Origin: VXPQ01 sp965248175
Lineage (GTDB): Bacteria; Bacteroidota; Rhodothermia; Rhodothermales; VXPQ01
DNA: 64,000 nucleotides
Assembly: GCA_965248175.1 (NCBI GenBank)
Contig: OZ252093.1
Coordinates: 2,356,001 to 2,420,000 of the forward strand
Direction: 5' to 3'
Part shown: positions 16,440 to 24,226 of the stretch, piece by piece
Layout of the letters: each line of letters begins with the position of its first letter
Position numbering within the stretch: the first letter of the stretch is position 1
Notes under the pieces: model-generated
Databases searched by the model: none
Told to the model about the DNA's origin: nothing
What the model saw: only the letters and a program-made list of their open reading frames with translations
Made by a program: the position numbers and the translations under genes

Positions 16440-18044
16440 TCACCTCACCGGGATGCGGGTCTCGAAGAAGCTCTGCTGGAACTCGTCTTTCTCCTCCAGC
16501 CATCGTTCCATCAGGCGCACGACCGTCTTACCCGAGGGCCGGAATTCCTCGGGCGGATTTGCCGTTCGGATCCACTCCGGCCGGATCCACTCCGTGTAGT
16601 AGCCCTGGCTGGATAGAAAGAAAGTCCTCTCGTCGTCCGAATAGGCTCCGAGCGGCGCCGATTCGAGCGACAGCGCAACCGACGGAGTTGTCACCAGATA
16701 GTTTTCATCGGGTTGTGCCATCTTGGCCGCCAGCTCCGGATCCGGGGCTCCGTCTATGGGCGCAACGTGCACGAAGGAAGCCTCAGTCGGCTCTGCGAAC
16801 ACTATCTCTCGTGCGAGTCCCGCGAAGTCGATTCTCCACTGGTCAGCGAGGAAGGAAAGACGTACGCGGAACTCATCGCCCTCGGGGACGGGCAACTGAA
16901 TCGCCACCTCGTTCCAGGCAAGCGGGCCCGTGTCCGCAAGACGTGTGACCCGCTCCCACCCTGCCGGGCCCTGGACACTGATTTCGAGTCCCATGGTCTT
17001 CCGAACCCATTGGTCCAGTTCCACCACCTTTCCAATGTTCTCCAGATCCGCACCCAGCCAATCCAGGGCCCCGGCGCCCTGGGACGCCAGCATCAGGTCA
17101 TAGAAGAGAATCGTGTTGAGCAGACTGTTGCGATGTCGAAGGACGAGTGCAGCGGATTCGGAATCCGGCCGTGGGAAGACCAATTCGATGTAGTCCTGGA
17201 AGTTCTCGGCGGTGACGGCCCGAATCCGTTGGTTGGAGGAATAGAAGGCCGTACCGTCCCGAGCGCTCAACTCGCCAAGGCGATCCGATCCATCCCGGTC
17301 GATCGCACTGATGGCCCCGGTCAGGTCTCCCACGACCAGGACCTGCCCCTCTTCATTCGGATACGCGGCCTGGTCCGCCTCGTGGCGTACTTCAAGAAGG
17401 GCCAGATGATTGATGTAATGCGTTTCAAGGGCTTCGTTGCGCAGCTCGAGTTTTACTACACCGTTCGCATCTGCGGCGACCCGGATCCGATCCACGTCTC
17501 TCGCCTCAAGGAGGGGTGCAATGCTATAAGAGAAGGTCTCAGCCTCCAGGGCCTCTCCGGCCTCGTCGTACGAGTACACCGTTGGACACGACCCGAAAGT
17601 TACTTTTGCGCCTATCAAAACCATAGCAATAGAAGCAATAGCAGCAATAGGAGCAATATTTTTCATCACCGACTTTCCGAAATCGAAGTCAGCCCGAATC
17701 GACTCGAGCCCGATCACGTCGTCGAGCGCGAGCGCGTTGATGGCATCGGCGCTGGCGAGATCCAGTGAGTACAGGGTTCCAGTGCCAAAGATCAAGTCCG
17801 TCGTGATCCAGGCCCCGTCCGGGAACACCGCGACCCTGCCATCCGTGAGGAAGACCTTGAGCGGAGATTCGACGTTCGTTCCCACTGCATCGCTTGGATC
17901 CAGCAATTCGACCTGAACTCTGGAGACAATACAGGAGGAAACCAGCACAGCGAGCGCCAAACACACGAGTGCGTGACGGCGCTTCATTCGGATCCTGCGA
18001 GGGAGACGGTCGAGACCGGAACCCGCCGTGAAATTCGTTTTCAT
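16440..18044 (-). CDS. Hypothetical lipoprotein with a CPxVYS-type domain
   Basis: The start at 18044 is fixed by a perfect AGGAGG seven bases upstream of the ATG; a longer frame to 18122 is not needed. The N-terminus carries a basic region and a lipoprotein signal (ALVCLALAVLVSSC). A second hydrophobic segment (NIAPIAAIASIAMVLIGA) follows at about residues 128-145 in this numbering, then GSCPTVYSYDEAGEALEAE and LELRNEALETHYINHLALLEV. This CPxVYS plus LRNExxETHY pattern recalls large surface proteins of unknown function in Bacteroidota and Acidobacteriota (usual form CPFVYSFDG...ETQYTDE). The remainder is beta-rich. It heads a three-gene operon; the next two genes follow with no spacing. Membrane-anchored periplasmic or outer-membrane location is likely. 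Confidence 0.75.
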   Translation of the reverse strand: MKTNFTAGSGLDRLPRRIRMKRRHALVCLALAVLVSSCIVSRVQVELLDPSDAVGTNVESPLKVFLTDGRVAVFPDGAWITTDLIFGTGTLYSLDLASADAINALALDDVIGLESIRADFDFGKSVMKNIAPIAAIASIAMVLIGAKVTFGSCPTVYSYDEAGEALEAETFSYSIAPLLEARDVDRIRVAADANGVVKLELRNEALETHYINHLALLEVRHEADQAAYPNEEGQVLVVGDLTGAISAIDRDGSDRLGELSARDGTAFYSSNQRIRAVTAENFQDYIELVFPRPDSESAALVLRHRNSLLNTILFYDLMLASQGAGALDWLGADLENIGKVVELDQWVRKTMGLEISVQGPAGWERVTRLADTGPLAWNEVAIQLPVPEGDEFRVRLSFLADQWRIDFAGLAREIVFAEPTEASFVHVAPIDGAPDPELAAKMAQPDENYLVTTPSVALSLESAPLGAYSDDERTFFLSSQGYYTEWIRPEWIRTANPPEEFRPSGKTVVRLMERWLEEKDEFQQSFFETRIPVR

Positions 18045-18251
18045 TGCGATGCCTCCTGGCCGGCGACAATAAAGTTGAGATTGTATGACCGCGACGCTGC
18101 AAGGGTGCAAGAGCTGGCACACTTACGGACTTCAACGCCCTGGTGGAGGCGAGGGACTAGAGAGGTGGTTCGGTTTGATTGGACAGATTTTCGCGGAATT
18201 TAAGGTGTACTGTTGCGACCTTGTTCCGATCCAATCAACCCGACGAGACCC

Positions 18252-18545
18252 ATGTCAAGACGCACACGCAGAACCCATAGTCCTTCGTTCAAGGCGAAGG
18301 TAGCCCTCGCCGCCGTTCGCGGCGACCGTACGCTGGCCGAACTCGCCGAGCGCTTCGAGGTGCACCCGAACCAGATACAATCGTGGAAGAAGCAGCTGGT
18401 AGAGACCGCCGAGGAGGCTTTCACCCGAGGCCGTGGCGGCGCTCCGGACGAGCGCGACGATCAGATAAAGGTGCTTCACGCGAAGATCGGAGAGTTGTCG
18501 ATGGAGAAGGATTTTTTATCGAAGGCGCTCGGTCGAGACCTCTAG
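18252..18545 (+). CDS. IS3-family OrfA (transposase DNA-binding subunit)
   Basis: OrfA of 97 residues begins at ATG 18252 (MSRRTRRTHSPSFKAKVALA). A frame open from 18213 adds residues that lie in the IS leader and are unlikely to be translated. The helix-turn-helix is AELAERFEVHPNQIQSWKKQL, typical of IS3 OrfA and responsible for binding the element ends. A leucine-rich coiled segment (KVLHAKIGELSMEKDFL) follows, used for oligomerisation. Near its end it contains the in-phase slippery heptamer at 18512-18518, so part of the ribosomes would shift to orfB and make the OrfAB transposase. Confidence 0.92.
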   Translation: MSRRTRRTHSPSFKAKVALAAVRGDRTLAELAERFEVHPNQIQSWKKQLVETAEEAFTRGRGGAPDERDDQIKVLHAKIGELSMEKDFLSKALGRDL

Positions 18546-19387
18546 CCGAGCGCCGGGCGAGGATAGATCGCGCCCATACCATGCCCGTGGTTCGCCAGTC
18601 GAGGCTCTTGTCGTTGAGTCGTTCGACGGCCTACTATACCCCTCGCGCAGAGAGCGAAGAGAACCTTGCGGCGATGAAAGAGATCGACAGGCTCTATATG
18701 GAGCGTCCCACAAGCGGATCGCGCACGATCAAGAGCATGCTCGAGGCGCGAGGCGTCCGTGTCGCCAGAAGCCGCGTCGTTCGCCTCATGCGCCTGATGG
18801 GCCTTAGGGCCATTTATCCCAAGCGCCGCACGTCGTCTCCGGGAGAAGGGCACAGGATTTATCCTTATCTGCTCAGAGGCATGAAGGTGACGAGACCCCG
18901 GCAGGTCTATGCGGCGGACATTACGTACATCCCTATGGCGAAGGGCTTTCTTTATCTTGTGGCCGTGATCGACTGGCATAGCCGCAAGGTGCTCGCCCAC
19001 CGGCTATCGAACACGATGGACGCCGCCTTTTGCGTCGAAGCGATGGAAGAGGCCATTGTCCGCTACGGCGCACCTGAGGTCTTCAACACCGATCAGGGAG
19101 CGCAGTTTACCTCCGAGGCGTTCACCGGTGCGCTCAAGGAGCATGGCGTGCGCATCTCTATGGACGGCAAGGGCCGCTGGCTCGATAACGTGTACGTGGA
19201 GCGCCTCTGGCGCAGCCTCAAGCAGGAAGAAGTCTACCGGCGCGCGTACGAGACGGTGGCCGAGGCCGGGAAGGGGATTGCCGATTACCTGCGCTACTTC
19301 AACGAAGAGCGGCCTCACCAGGGACTTGACAACCGAACGCCCGACGACGTATTCTACAAACGAAAGCCGCTGCCCAAAGCGGCATGA
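18383..19387 (+). CDS. IS3-family OrfB (DDE integrase domain, expressed by -1 frameshift)
   Basis: OrfB lies in the -1 frame relative to OrfA. Its meaningful part starts at the frameshift near 18518; the upstream portion of this frame only shadows orfA. A lone product from the internal ATG (MPVVRQSRLLSLSRSTAYY) is also possible. The rve catalytic core has DDE residues in YAADITYIPM, FNTDQGAQFT and NVYVERLWRSLK, with the usual 35-residue spacing between the second Asp and Glu. The C-terminus (YLRYFNEERPHQGLDNRTP) is typical. All motifs are intact, so the element may still be active. Confidence 0.92.
   Translation: MEEAAGRDRRGGFHPRPWRRSGRARRSDKGASREDRRVVDGEGFFIEGARSRPLAERRARIDRAHTMPVVRQSRLLSLSRSTAYYTPRAESEENLAAMKEIDRLYMERPTSGSRTIKSMLEARGVRVARSRVVRLMRLMGLRAIYPKRRTSSPGEGHRIYPYLLRGMKVTRPRQVYAADITYIPMAKGFLYLVAVIDWHSRKVLAHRLSNTMDAAFCVEAMEEAIVRYGAPEVFNTDQGAQFTSEAFTGALKEHGVRISMDGKGRWLDNVYVERLWRSLKQEEVYRRAYETVAEAGKGIADYLRYFNEERPHQGLDNRTPDDVFYKRKPLPKAA
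18512..18554 (+). promoter_or_regulatory. Programmed -1 ribosomal frameshift signal of the IS3 element
   Basis: T TTT TTA at 18512-18518 is a slippery heptamer in the correct zero-frame phase (codons GAT TTT TTA). Five bases later a perfect 9-bp stem GGCGCTCGG (18524-18532) / CCGAGCGCC (18546-18554) encloses a 13-nt loop. The orfA stop codon lies within that loop. Spacing and structure match known IS3 recoding sites. Confidence 0.85.
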
Positions 19388-19522
19388 TCCGACGCGACAG
19401 TACACTTAAAAACGCGAAAAAAACTGTCCAGTTTTTTCGGACCATTTCTTAGCATGGTGATGTCCAAGTAGACAAGTGGAACGGAATACTACAGATCCCC
19501 GACTGTGTCAACATAATTTGTC

Positions 19523-19879
19523 ATGACCGACAATGTCAACCCGGATGAATGGATTACCCGGTTGGAGGCCGCCAAGCTAAGAGGCGTATCCCGCGAGGCG
19601 ATCTTCCAGCTCGTTACAGAGTGCGCAGCCGCCCCCTCTGAACGAGTTGGCCACCCGCTTGTTTATCTAAAGGATGTATTGAATTTCGAACGCCAGAAGA
19701 CTGGCAGATCACCCAGTTCCGACGCGCCGGAGCAAACAGCGGGTGCAGGGTATCACGCCTTTTTTCTCAACTCACGTAACAGTGTGACCAGATGTCCAAG
19801 CGAACATCAGGAGGCATCAGACGCAATCGGACAAAAAAGCGCTGCCGTGGCGCCGGCTGGATCGCGAATCACGCAATAA
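19523..19879 (+). CDS. Small helix-turn-helix-like protein next to the IS (doubtful C-terminus)
   Basis: The first about 60 residues (WITRLEAAKLRGVSREAIFQ ... GHPLVYLKDVLNFERQ) resemble the helix-turn-helix of excisionase/MerR-like small DNA-binding proteins: a TRLEAA start, GVSREAI recognition helix and an LVY wing. The remaining half is low in recognisable structure and the last 24 codons overlap the opposite-strand VOC gene. The real gene may be shorter or degraded. It begins 73 bp after the IS right end, so the insertion may have separated it from its promoter. Function unknown; possibly an accessory or antitoxin-like regulator. Confidence 0.4.
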   Translation: MTDNVNPDEWITRLEAAKLRGVSREAIFQLVTECAAAPSERVGHPLVYLKDVLNFERQKTGRSPSSDAPEQTAGAGYHAFFLNSRNSVTRCPSEHQEASDAIGQKSAAVAPAGSRITQ

Positions 19880-20208
19880 CTGCCCATGGCCCCCATGGAT
19901 ACAGGCCCTGCGATCACGGAGCCGCCCCGTTCGCAGCACGCGGTCATACTTTCTTCGAGATCCTCGACCAGAATGTAGATGATCCACTGGGCGGGCAGGT
20001 CTGCATTGGCGCCCCGCGCATGGCACACACCGGCCAACGGTTCCGTTTCGTCGCCCGGGGGGGACATATTGAAGTCGTTGTACTCCCCCATGCTTACGGG
20101 GGAAGCCTTCCAGCCGGCGACGGCCTCATAGAAATCCCGAACGGTTTCGGCATCGGGAACGGTCAGATCCATCCAGCCGATGGTCCCGAAGGCAGGCGGC
20201 TTATTCAT
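19807..20208 (-). CDS. VOC-superfamily (glyoxalase/bleomycin-resistance-like) protein
   Basis: The preferred start at 20208 (MNKPPAFGTIGWMDLTVPDA) gives 133 residues, a single VOC unit with two beta-alpha-beta-beta-beta modules. GTIGWMDLTV opens the first; WIIYILVEDLEESM opens the second, and it ends in the family-type VIRDPAGATAALFCP. Such proteins bind a metal at the module interface, but substrate cannot be told; IGWMDL and the AGCH-like region differ from classical glyoxalase I. The ATG overlaps the stop of the asparaginase gene by 8 bp (AATGAATAA), indicating coupled translation as the last gene of a three-gene cassette. Confidence 0.85.
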   Translation of the reverse strand: MNKPPAFGTIGWMDLTVPDAETVRDFYEAVAGWKASPVSMGEYNDFNMSPPGDETEPLAGVCHARGANADLPAQWIIYILVEDLEESMTACCERGGSVIAGPVSMGAMGSYCVIRDPAGATAALFCPIASDAS

Positions 20209-21220
20209 TGGGGAACAGGAAGGCCATGGGTTCGTGGCGAACGCCTTCCGCCGATGCGACGGCAAACTGCGGCCCTTCATACATGGTGGCAGCTCCGTAT
20301 CGCCCGTCCTTGTGGACGGCATAGAAGCTGAGCCCGAAACGCGGGCGGCCCCGTTCGTCCAGCAGGCGATCTTCCGTCATGGCCACGACACGGCGCAGTA
20401 CCTCGAGACAGGCATCTTCCGGAGCGTATCCATGGCGCATGAACTCGACGGCTAGAAACGATCCGCAGGACTGAATAGCGGCTTCTCCCCGCCCGGTTGC
20501 GCCGGCGGAACCCACTGTGTTGTCACAGTACTGTCCGGCTCCGACAATGGGGCTGTCCCCTATGCGCCCGGGAATCTTCCAGGCCAGTCCGCTCGTAGTC
20601 GTCACCGAGGCTACATCCCCGCTTGCCGTAACGGCGCTCATGTGAATGGTGCCGTCCGTGTGTTTTGCCGCTGCTTCCGGCCATTCCAGCCAGTTGTCCT
20701 CGGCGTTTAGACTTGTCTTCCAGGCCAGCCAGTCTTTACGGCTCTGTTCCGTAAGCAGGTTTTGCGGCTTGAATCCCATCCGGATGGCGAAATCCCGAGC
20801 GCCCTTCCCTACAAGGATCACATGATCCGTGTAATCCATCACAGCCTTGGCTACAAGGGAAGGCGTAGCGATGTCTTCCAGGGCGGCAACGGCCCCGGCG
20901 CGGCGCGTAGGACCATGCATAAGCGAGGCGTCCAGCGTAACGATGCCTCGCTCGTCAGGTAAGCCGCCGAGGCCCACACTCTGGTCTGACGGGTCCAATT
21001 CCTGGATATTGACGCCGGCAATGGCTGCGTCAAGCGGGTCCGCCCCCTCATCCGTCATCATCCGGTATGCCTTTTCGACACCCCGGATGCCGTTCCCTGA
21101 AGCGATCACAATCGGCACGGTCCGGTGCGGATGAGCTTGCGGCGGGTGAGGCATGCCCGCCGTCGAAACTGCCGCAGCCGCACCGGACAAGTGCAGAAAG
21201 GCTCTTCGTGATATGCTCAT
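20201..21220 (-). CDS. Ntn-hydrolase: glycosylasparaginase / isoaspartyl peptidase family, probably exported by Tat
   Basis: The 339-residue precursor opens with a twin-arginine signal (SRRAFLHLSGAAAAVSTAG). Family landmarks are GADPLDAAIAGV, the nucleophile region DGTIHMSAVTASGDVAS with Thr191 at the autocleavage point, and TTSGLAWKIPGRIGDSPIVG. The last motif matches glycosylasparaginase (KxxGRxGDSPIxGAG). Autoproteolysis before Thr191 would yield the two-chain enzyme, which hydrolyses N4-(beta-GlcNAc)-Asn or beta-aspartyl bonds. Export suggests a role in processing external glycopeptides. Its start overlaps the DinB-like gene stop by 4 bp (ATGA) and its stop overlaps the VOC gene. Confidence 0.9.
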   Translation of the reverse strand: MSISRRAFLHLSGAAAAVSTAGMPHPPQAHPHRTVPIVIASGNGIRGVEKAYRMMTDEGADPLDAAIAGVNIQELDPSDQSVGLGGLPDERGIVTLDASLMHGPTRRAGAVAALEDIATPSLVAKAVMDYTDHVILVGKGARDFAIRMGFKPQNLLTEQSRKDWLAWKTSLNAEDNWLEWPEAAAKHTDGTIHMSAVTASGDVASVTTTSGLAWKIPGRIGDSPIVGAGQYCDNTVGSAGATGRGEAAIQSCGSFLAVEFMRHGYAPEDACLEVLRRVVAMTEDRLLDERGRPRFGLSFYAVHKDGRYGAATMYEGPQFAVASAEGVRHEPMAFLFPNE

Positions 21221-21744
21221 TGACTCCAGGGCGGTACGATGTCCTGCATGCGCGCGTAAGAAATCAATTGCCCAAGATGCTCGGAATTATGTCGCAGATA
21301 GGTGAGCAGTCCTGCACGCACGCTCCGTTGTGAGCCGTACATATTTACCATGGAGTTCATCGTTTCGTCTGACATCCCGCGAATGCTGGAAACCGCAAAT
21401 TCATGCGTTTGCTTCAGGAATGCTACCACATCTTCTTTCTCCATCACATTCTCAAGCGCGCCTTCCACATCGACCCCCTCAGGCGCTTCTATCCCGCCGA
21501 GTCCCAGAATGAAATAAGACGCTTGCGAAACATGCACGAGATGACGCCGGAACGGGAACACGACCTCGGTAGGCGCCCATTCGTATTTATCGGCGGGAAA
21601 GACTTCGGCAAGGGCTACCATGTTTTTCAGCACGGCGTCCACTTCTGAGGCGATCTCGTCCTGGCTTGACTGCGCCTGAACGATCGTTGGGGCAAATCCG
21701 GCGACAATCAGCGCAATGGTTACGGTAAGGAGTTTCTTGAACAT
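21217..21744 (-). CDS. Exported DinB-family four-helix protein
   Basis: The 175-residue protein has a signal peptide (LLTVTIALIVAGFAPTIVQA, cut before QSSQ). It then has a four-helix DinB/YfiT-like fold: DKYEWAPTEVVFPFRRHLVHVSQASYF near the first metal-type histidine and LTYLRHNSEHLGQLISYARM near the last. DinB-like proteins often coordinate a metal with three His; HLVH and HNSEHLGQL supply candidates. Secreted versions are common in Bacteroidota and Acidobacteriota with no known role. It is first in the cassette with the asparaginase and VOC genes. Confidence 0.85.
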   Translation of the reverse strand: MFKKLLTVTIALIVAGFAPTIVQAQSSQDEIASEVDAVLKNMVALAEVFPADKYEWAPTEVVFPFRRHLVHVSQASYFILGLGGIEAPEGVDVEGALENVMEKEDVVAFLKQTHEFAVSSIRGMSDETMNSMVNMYGSQRSVRAGLLTYLRHNSEHLGQLISYARMQDIVPPWSQ

Positions 21745-21926
21745 GCTATCGAGAGATGGTCATGAGGAATGCGTGTGCGTTCCGTGCAATCAATAATTCT
21801 ACGCGGAGGCGCTGTACTTTTACAGTATGGATTTATGGCATGGAACGTTTTAAACCAGCATGAAGATATTGTGTACGCCGATCAATTGCAGAAAAAAATA
21901 CACTGGTTTCCCGGCAACTGTTCATG

Positions 21927-23033
21927 TCACAGGGCACGCTCCGTTGTCCGGTCGAAGAAATAAAGTTTTCTCAGATCCAGCGCCAGTCGCACGGAGCGGC
22001 CTGCTTTGGGGAGTGTCTGCGACGCAATACGTGCGCGAATGTCCTGTTTCCCTACCCTGGCGCAAAGAAATGCTTCATGCCCCATGGGCTCCACTACATC
22101 CAGCAGAAAATCGGCCTCGTACGCGGGATATGCGGGGGGCGTACCGGAGGATACCTGGATATCTTCCGGACGGATGCCGAGGGTCACGGTCTGCCCGACG
22201 CATGATCCAATGGCCGCATGGTCCGGCTCTCGCAAGGGAATCAGCAGAGTTTCTCCTTCCGCCTCGAATGCCGGCCCTCCCTCCTTCTCGACGATGCGGC
22301 CCTCCATGAAGTTCATCGCCGGATTCCCGATAAATCCGGCTACGAACCGGTTTGCGGGCCGCCGGTAGAGTGCAAGCGGAGCATCAATCTGCTGGATTCG
22401 TCCCCTGTCGAGTACTACGATCCGGTCGCCCATAGTCATGGCCTCGACCTGATCGTGTGTGACATAGATCATTGTCGTACCCAGCCGGGTGTGGAGCCTC
22501 GATATTTCCGCCCGCATTTTTCCTCGCAGTCCTGCATCGAGGTTGGAAAGCGGTTCGTCAAAGAGAAACATGCGCGGTTTGCGAACAATAGCTCTACCCA
22601 CGGCGACTCGCTGCCGCTGCCCACCGGACAATTGCTCCGGTTTCCGGTTCAGAATGGCTTCGACCCCGAGCAATTCTGCCGCCTCCTGCACCCGGCGGTT
22701 CATTTCTTCCTTACTGTATCCGCGCAGTTTGAGCCCGAAAGCCATGTTGTCGAACACAGACATGTGCGGGTACAGGACATAGTTCTGAAAGACCATTGCA
22801 ACATCCCGGTCCCGCGGGGGCACGCCGTTTACAATCCGATTATCGATATACAGAGAACCCTGTGTAATCGACTCGAGGCCGGCAATCATGCGCAGCATGG
22901 TGCTTTTACCGCATCCCGATGGCCCAACCAGCACAACGAACTCCCCCTCTTCAACCTCGAATGTCACGTCCTGGACTGCTACGACATTCCTGTCGTACAC
23001 CTTACGGATGTTTTCAAGCCGAATACGTGCCAT
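21927..23033 (-). CDS. ABC transporter ATP-binding protein, MalK/UgpC/MsmK type
   Basis: ATPase subunit for carbohydrate importers. From the ATG at 23033 (MARIRLENIRKVYD) it has Walker A GPSGCGKS, Q-loop VFQNYVLYPHM, signature LSGGQRQR, Walker B MFLFDEPLSNLD and the switch His in YVTHDQ. After about residue 240 comes the TOBE/OB regulatory domain (GIRPEDIQV), placing it in the MalK group rather than generic ABC proteins. No permease or binding protein is adjacent, so it may serve several sugar systems, as MsmK does. It is divergent from a LacI-type regulator 130 bp away, suggesting sugar-responsive control. A longer frame from 23138 runs into that shared promoter region and is rejected. Confidence 0.93.
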   Translation of the reverse strand: MARIRLENIRKVYDRNVVAVQDVTFEVEEGEFVVLVGPSGCGKSTMLRMIAGLESITQGSLYIDNRIVNGVPPRDRDVAMVFQNYVLYPHMSVFDNMAFGLKLRGYSKEEMNRRVQEAAELLGVEAILNRKPEQLSGGQRQRVAVGRAIVRKPRMFLFDEPLSNLDAGLRGKMRAEISRLHTRLGTTMIYVTHDQVEAMTMGDRIVVLDRGRIQQIDAPLALYRRPANRFVAGFIGNPAMNFMEGRIVEKEGGPAFEAEGETLLIPLREPDHAAIGSCVGQTVTLGIRPEDIQVSSGTPPAYPAYEADFLLDVVEPMGHEAFLCARVGKQDIRARIASQTLPKAGRSVRLALDLRKLYFFDRTTERAL

Positions 23034-23163
23034 GCGGACAAACGGAAAAGGCGACAAAAAATTGATCGGTGGACGCCGGGACCTTTTGCGGAAATCGGGA
23101 TTAAGCATACTTTTGCGCAATATACCCTCTACGGGCACAGATCAGGCAATTCAAATTTGTACG

Positions 23164-24183
23164 ATGCAGAAAAAATCAAGAATCACCATTTATGATGTGG
23201 CGGAGAGGGCGGGCGTTTCGATATCCACCGTGTCGCGGGTGATGAATAACTCCGATCTGGTTACCGAGCCGACTCGGGTGCGCGTGCTCAAGGCTATCGA
23301 AGCCTTGCGATTCCGCCCGGATCGTACGGCAAAATCACTGGCTCGTAAGGCGGTAAAGTCATTCGCCGTGGCTATCCCCACCTTCACGATGCCCTTTCAT
23401 AACGAATTGCTCAAAGGCATCCGGTTTTGCCTGCAACGGCTGGATATTGACCTGCTTCTTTGCGATCTGGGAACGAAGTCACCGAACACCACGCTAATGA
23501 ACTTTCTGGATCGCGGCTCCGTGCAAGGCTTGCTTCTGGTCGGCGTTACCCTCGACGATCACATTGTAGAGGAACTGGAGACATTACACTCTCCGGTGGT
23601 GCTTGTGGGCACGCAACATCCTGCCTTCGATTCGTTTTCCTGGGACGATCGAGCAGGCGCGGCGGCAGCTATCGAACATCTGATCAGCCTTGGACACACC
23701 GGGATTGCCATGATCGTATCGCACACGAGCGGTTCCATGCAGAACGAACGCCTCGAAGGGGTTCGGGAAGCCATACGCAAAGCCGGCCGGCCTTTCTCCC
23801 AGGAAGATATTTTTTTCGGGAGCACCGAGAAGCACGCCGGTTTCAGCGAGGAAGCGGGCTACGAGGCAATGCAACGGATTCTTGCGGAACGCCCGGACGT
23901 TACGGCGGTCTTTGCGCTGAGCGATGTGCAGGCCATCGGGGCCTGGAAAGCGATACGCGACGCCGGACGGGAGATACCCGGAGACATTGCGTTGGTTGGG
24001 TACGACGATATCAAGTCCAGCCACTACATTGGTCTTTCCAGCGTGAACCAGCGTATGCACGAAGTGGGCGAGCAAGCCACCGAGTTGGTCCTGCAGCGCA
24101 TGACCGGAGACGAAAAGGCTTCCCCGGTACACCGAGTGATTGTGCCTATGCTGGTGGCGCGCAGGTCTTCCCAGCCCACATGA
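23164..24183 (+). CDS. LacI-family transcriptional regulator
   Basis: The 339-residue repressor starts at ATG 23164 (MQKKSRITIYDVAERAGVS); the longer open frame from 22888 is antisense to the ABC gene. The DNA-binding head is TIYDVAERAGVSISTVSRVMN, followed by a hinge helix (PDRTAKSLARK). A periplasmic-binding-protein-like effector domain includes DRGSVQGLLLVG, DDRAGAAAAIEHL and ALVGYDDI. The effector is probably a sugar. It is divergent from the MalK-type ATPase with 130 bp between starts, so it most likely controls that gene and itself; I could not identify a clear palindromic operator there. Confidence 0.93.
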   Translation: MQKKSRITIYDVAERAGVSISTVSRVMNNSDLVTEPTRVRVLKAIEALRFRPDRTAKSLARKAVKSFAVAIPTFTMPFHNELLKGIRFCLQRLDIDLLLCDLGTKSPNTTLMNFLDRGSVQGLLLVGVTLDDHIVEELETLHSPVVLVGTQHPAFDSFSWDDRAGAAAAIEHLISLGHTGIAMIVSHTSGSMQNERLEGVREAIRKAGRPFSQEDIFFGSTEKHAGFSEEAGYEAMQRILAERPDVTAVFALSDVQAIGAWKAIRDAGREIPGDIALVGYDDIKSSHYIGLSSVNQRMHEVGEQATELVLQRMTGDEKASPVHRVIVPMLVARRSSQPT

Positions 24184-24226
24184 GCCTCATTTTTTCTCCC
24201 TGACCTTTTATTCCGTTTCCTCGCAT

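Larger units (their letters stand above)
18161..19449 (+). mobile_element. Complete IS3-family insertion sequence
   Basis: The 1289-bp element carries overlapping orfA and orfB. The left end (AGAGGTGGTTCGGTTTGATT, 18161 on) and the reverse complement of the right end (AGAAATGGTCCGAAAAAACT, from 19449) are imperfect terminal inverted repeats. Both continue into TGGACAG and into a shared GTGTACTG about 45-50 bp from the tips. TAG at 18158-18160 and at 19450-19452 fits a 3-bp target duplication, normal for IS3. A deleted copy lies at 2214-2408, and the right-end tip recurs as a palindrome at 53318-53361. Confidence 0.9.

Noticed and set aside
23034..23163. LacI operator between the divergent ABC and LacI genes
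   Set aside because: Expected from context, but no clear palindrome could be pointed out by eye.
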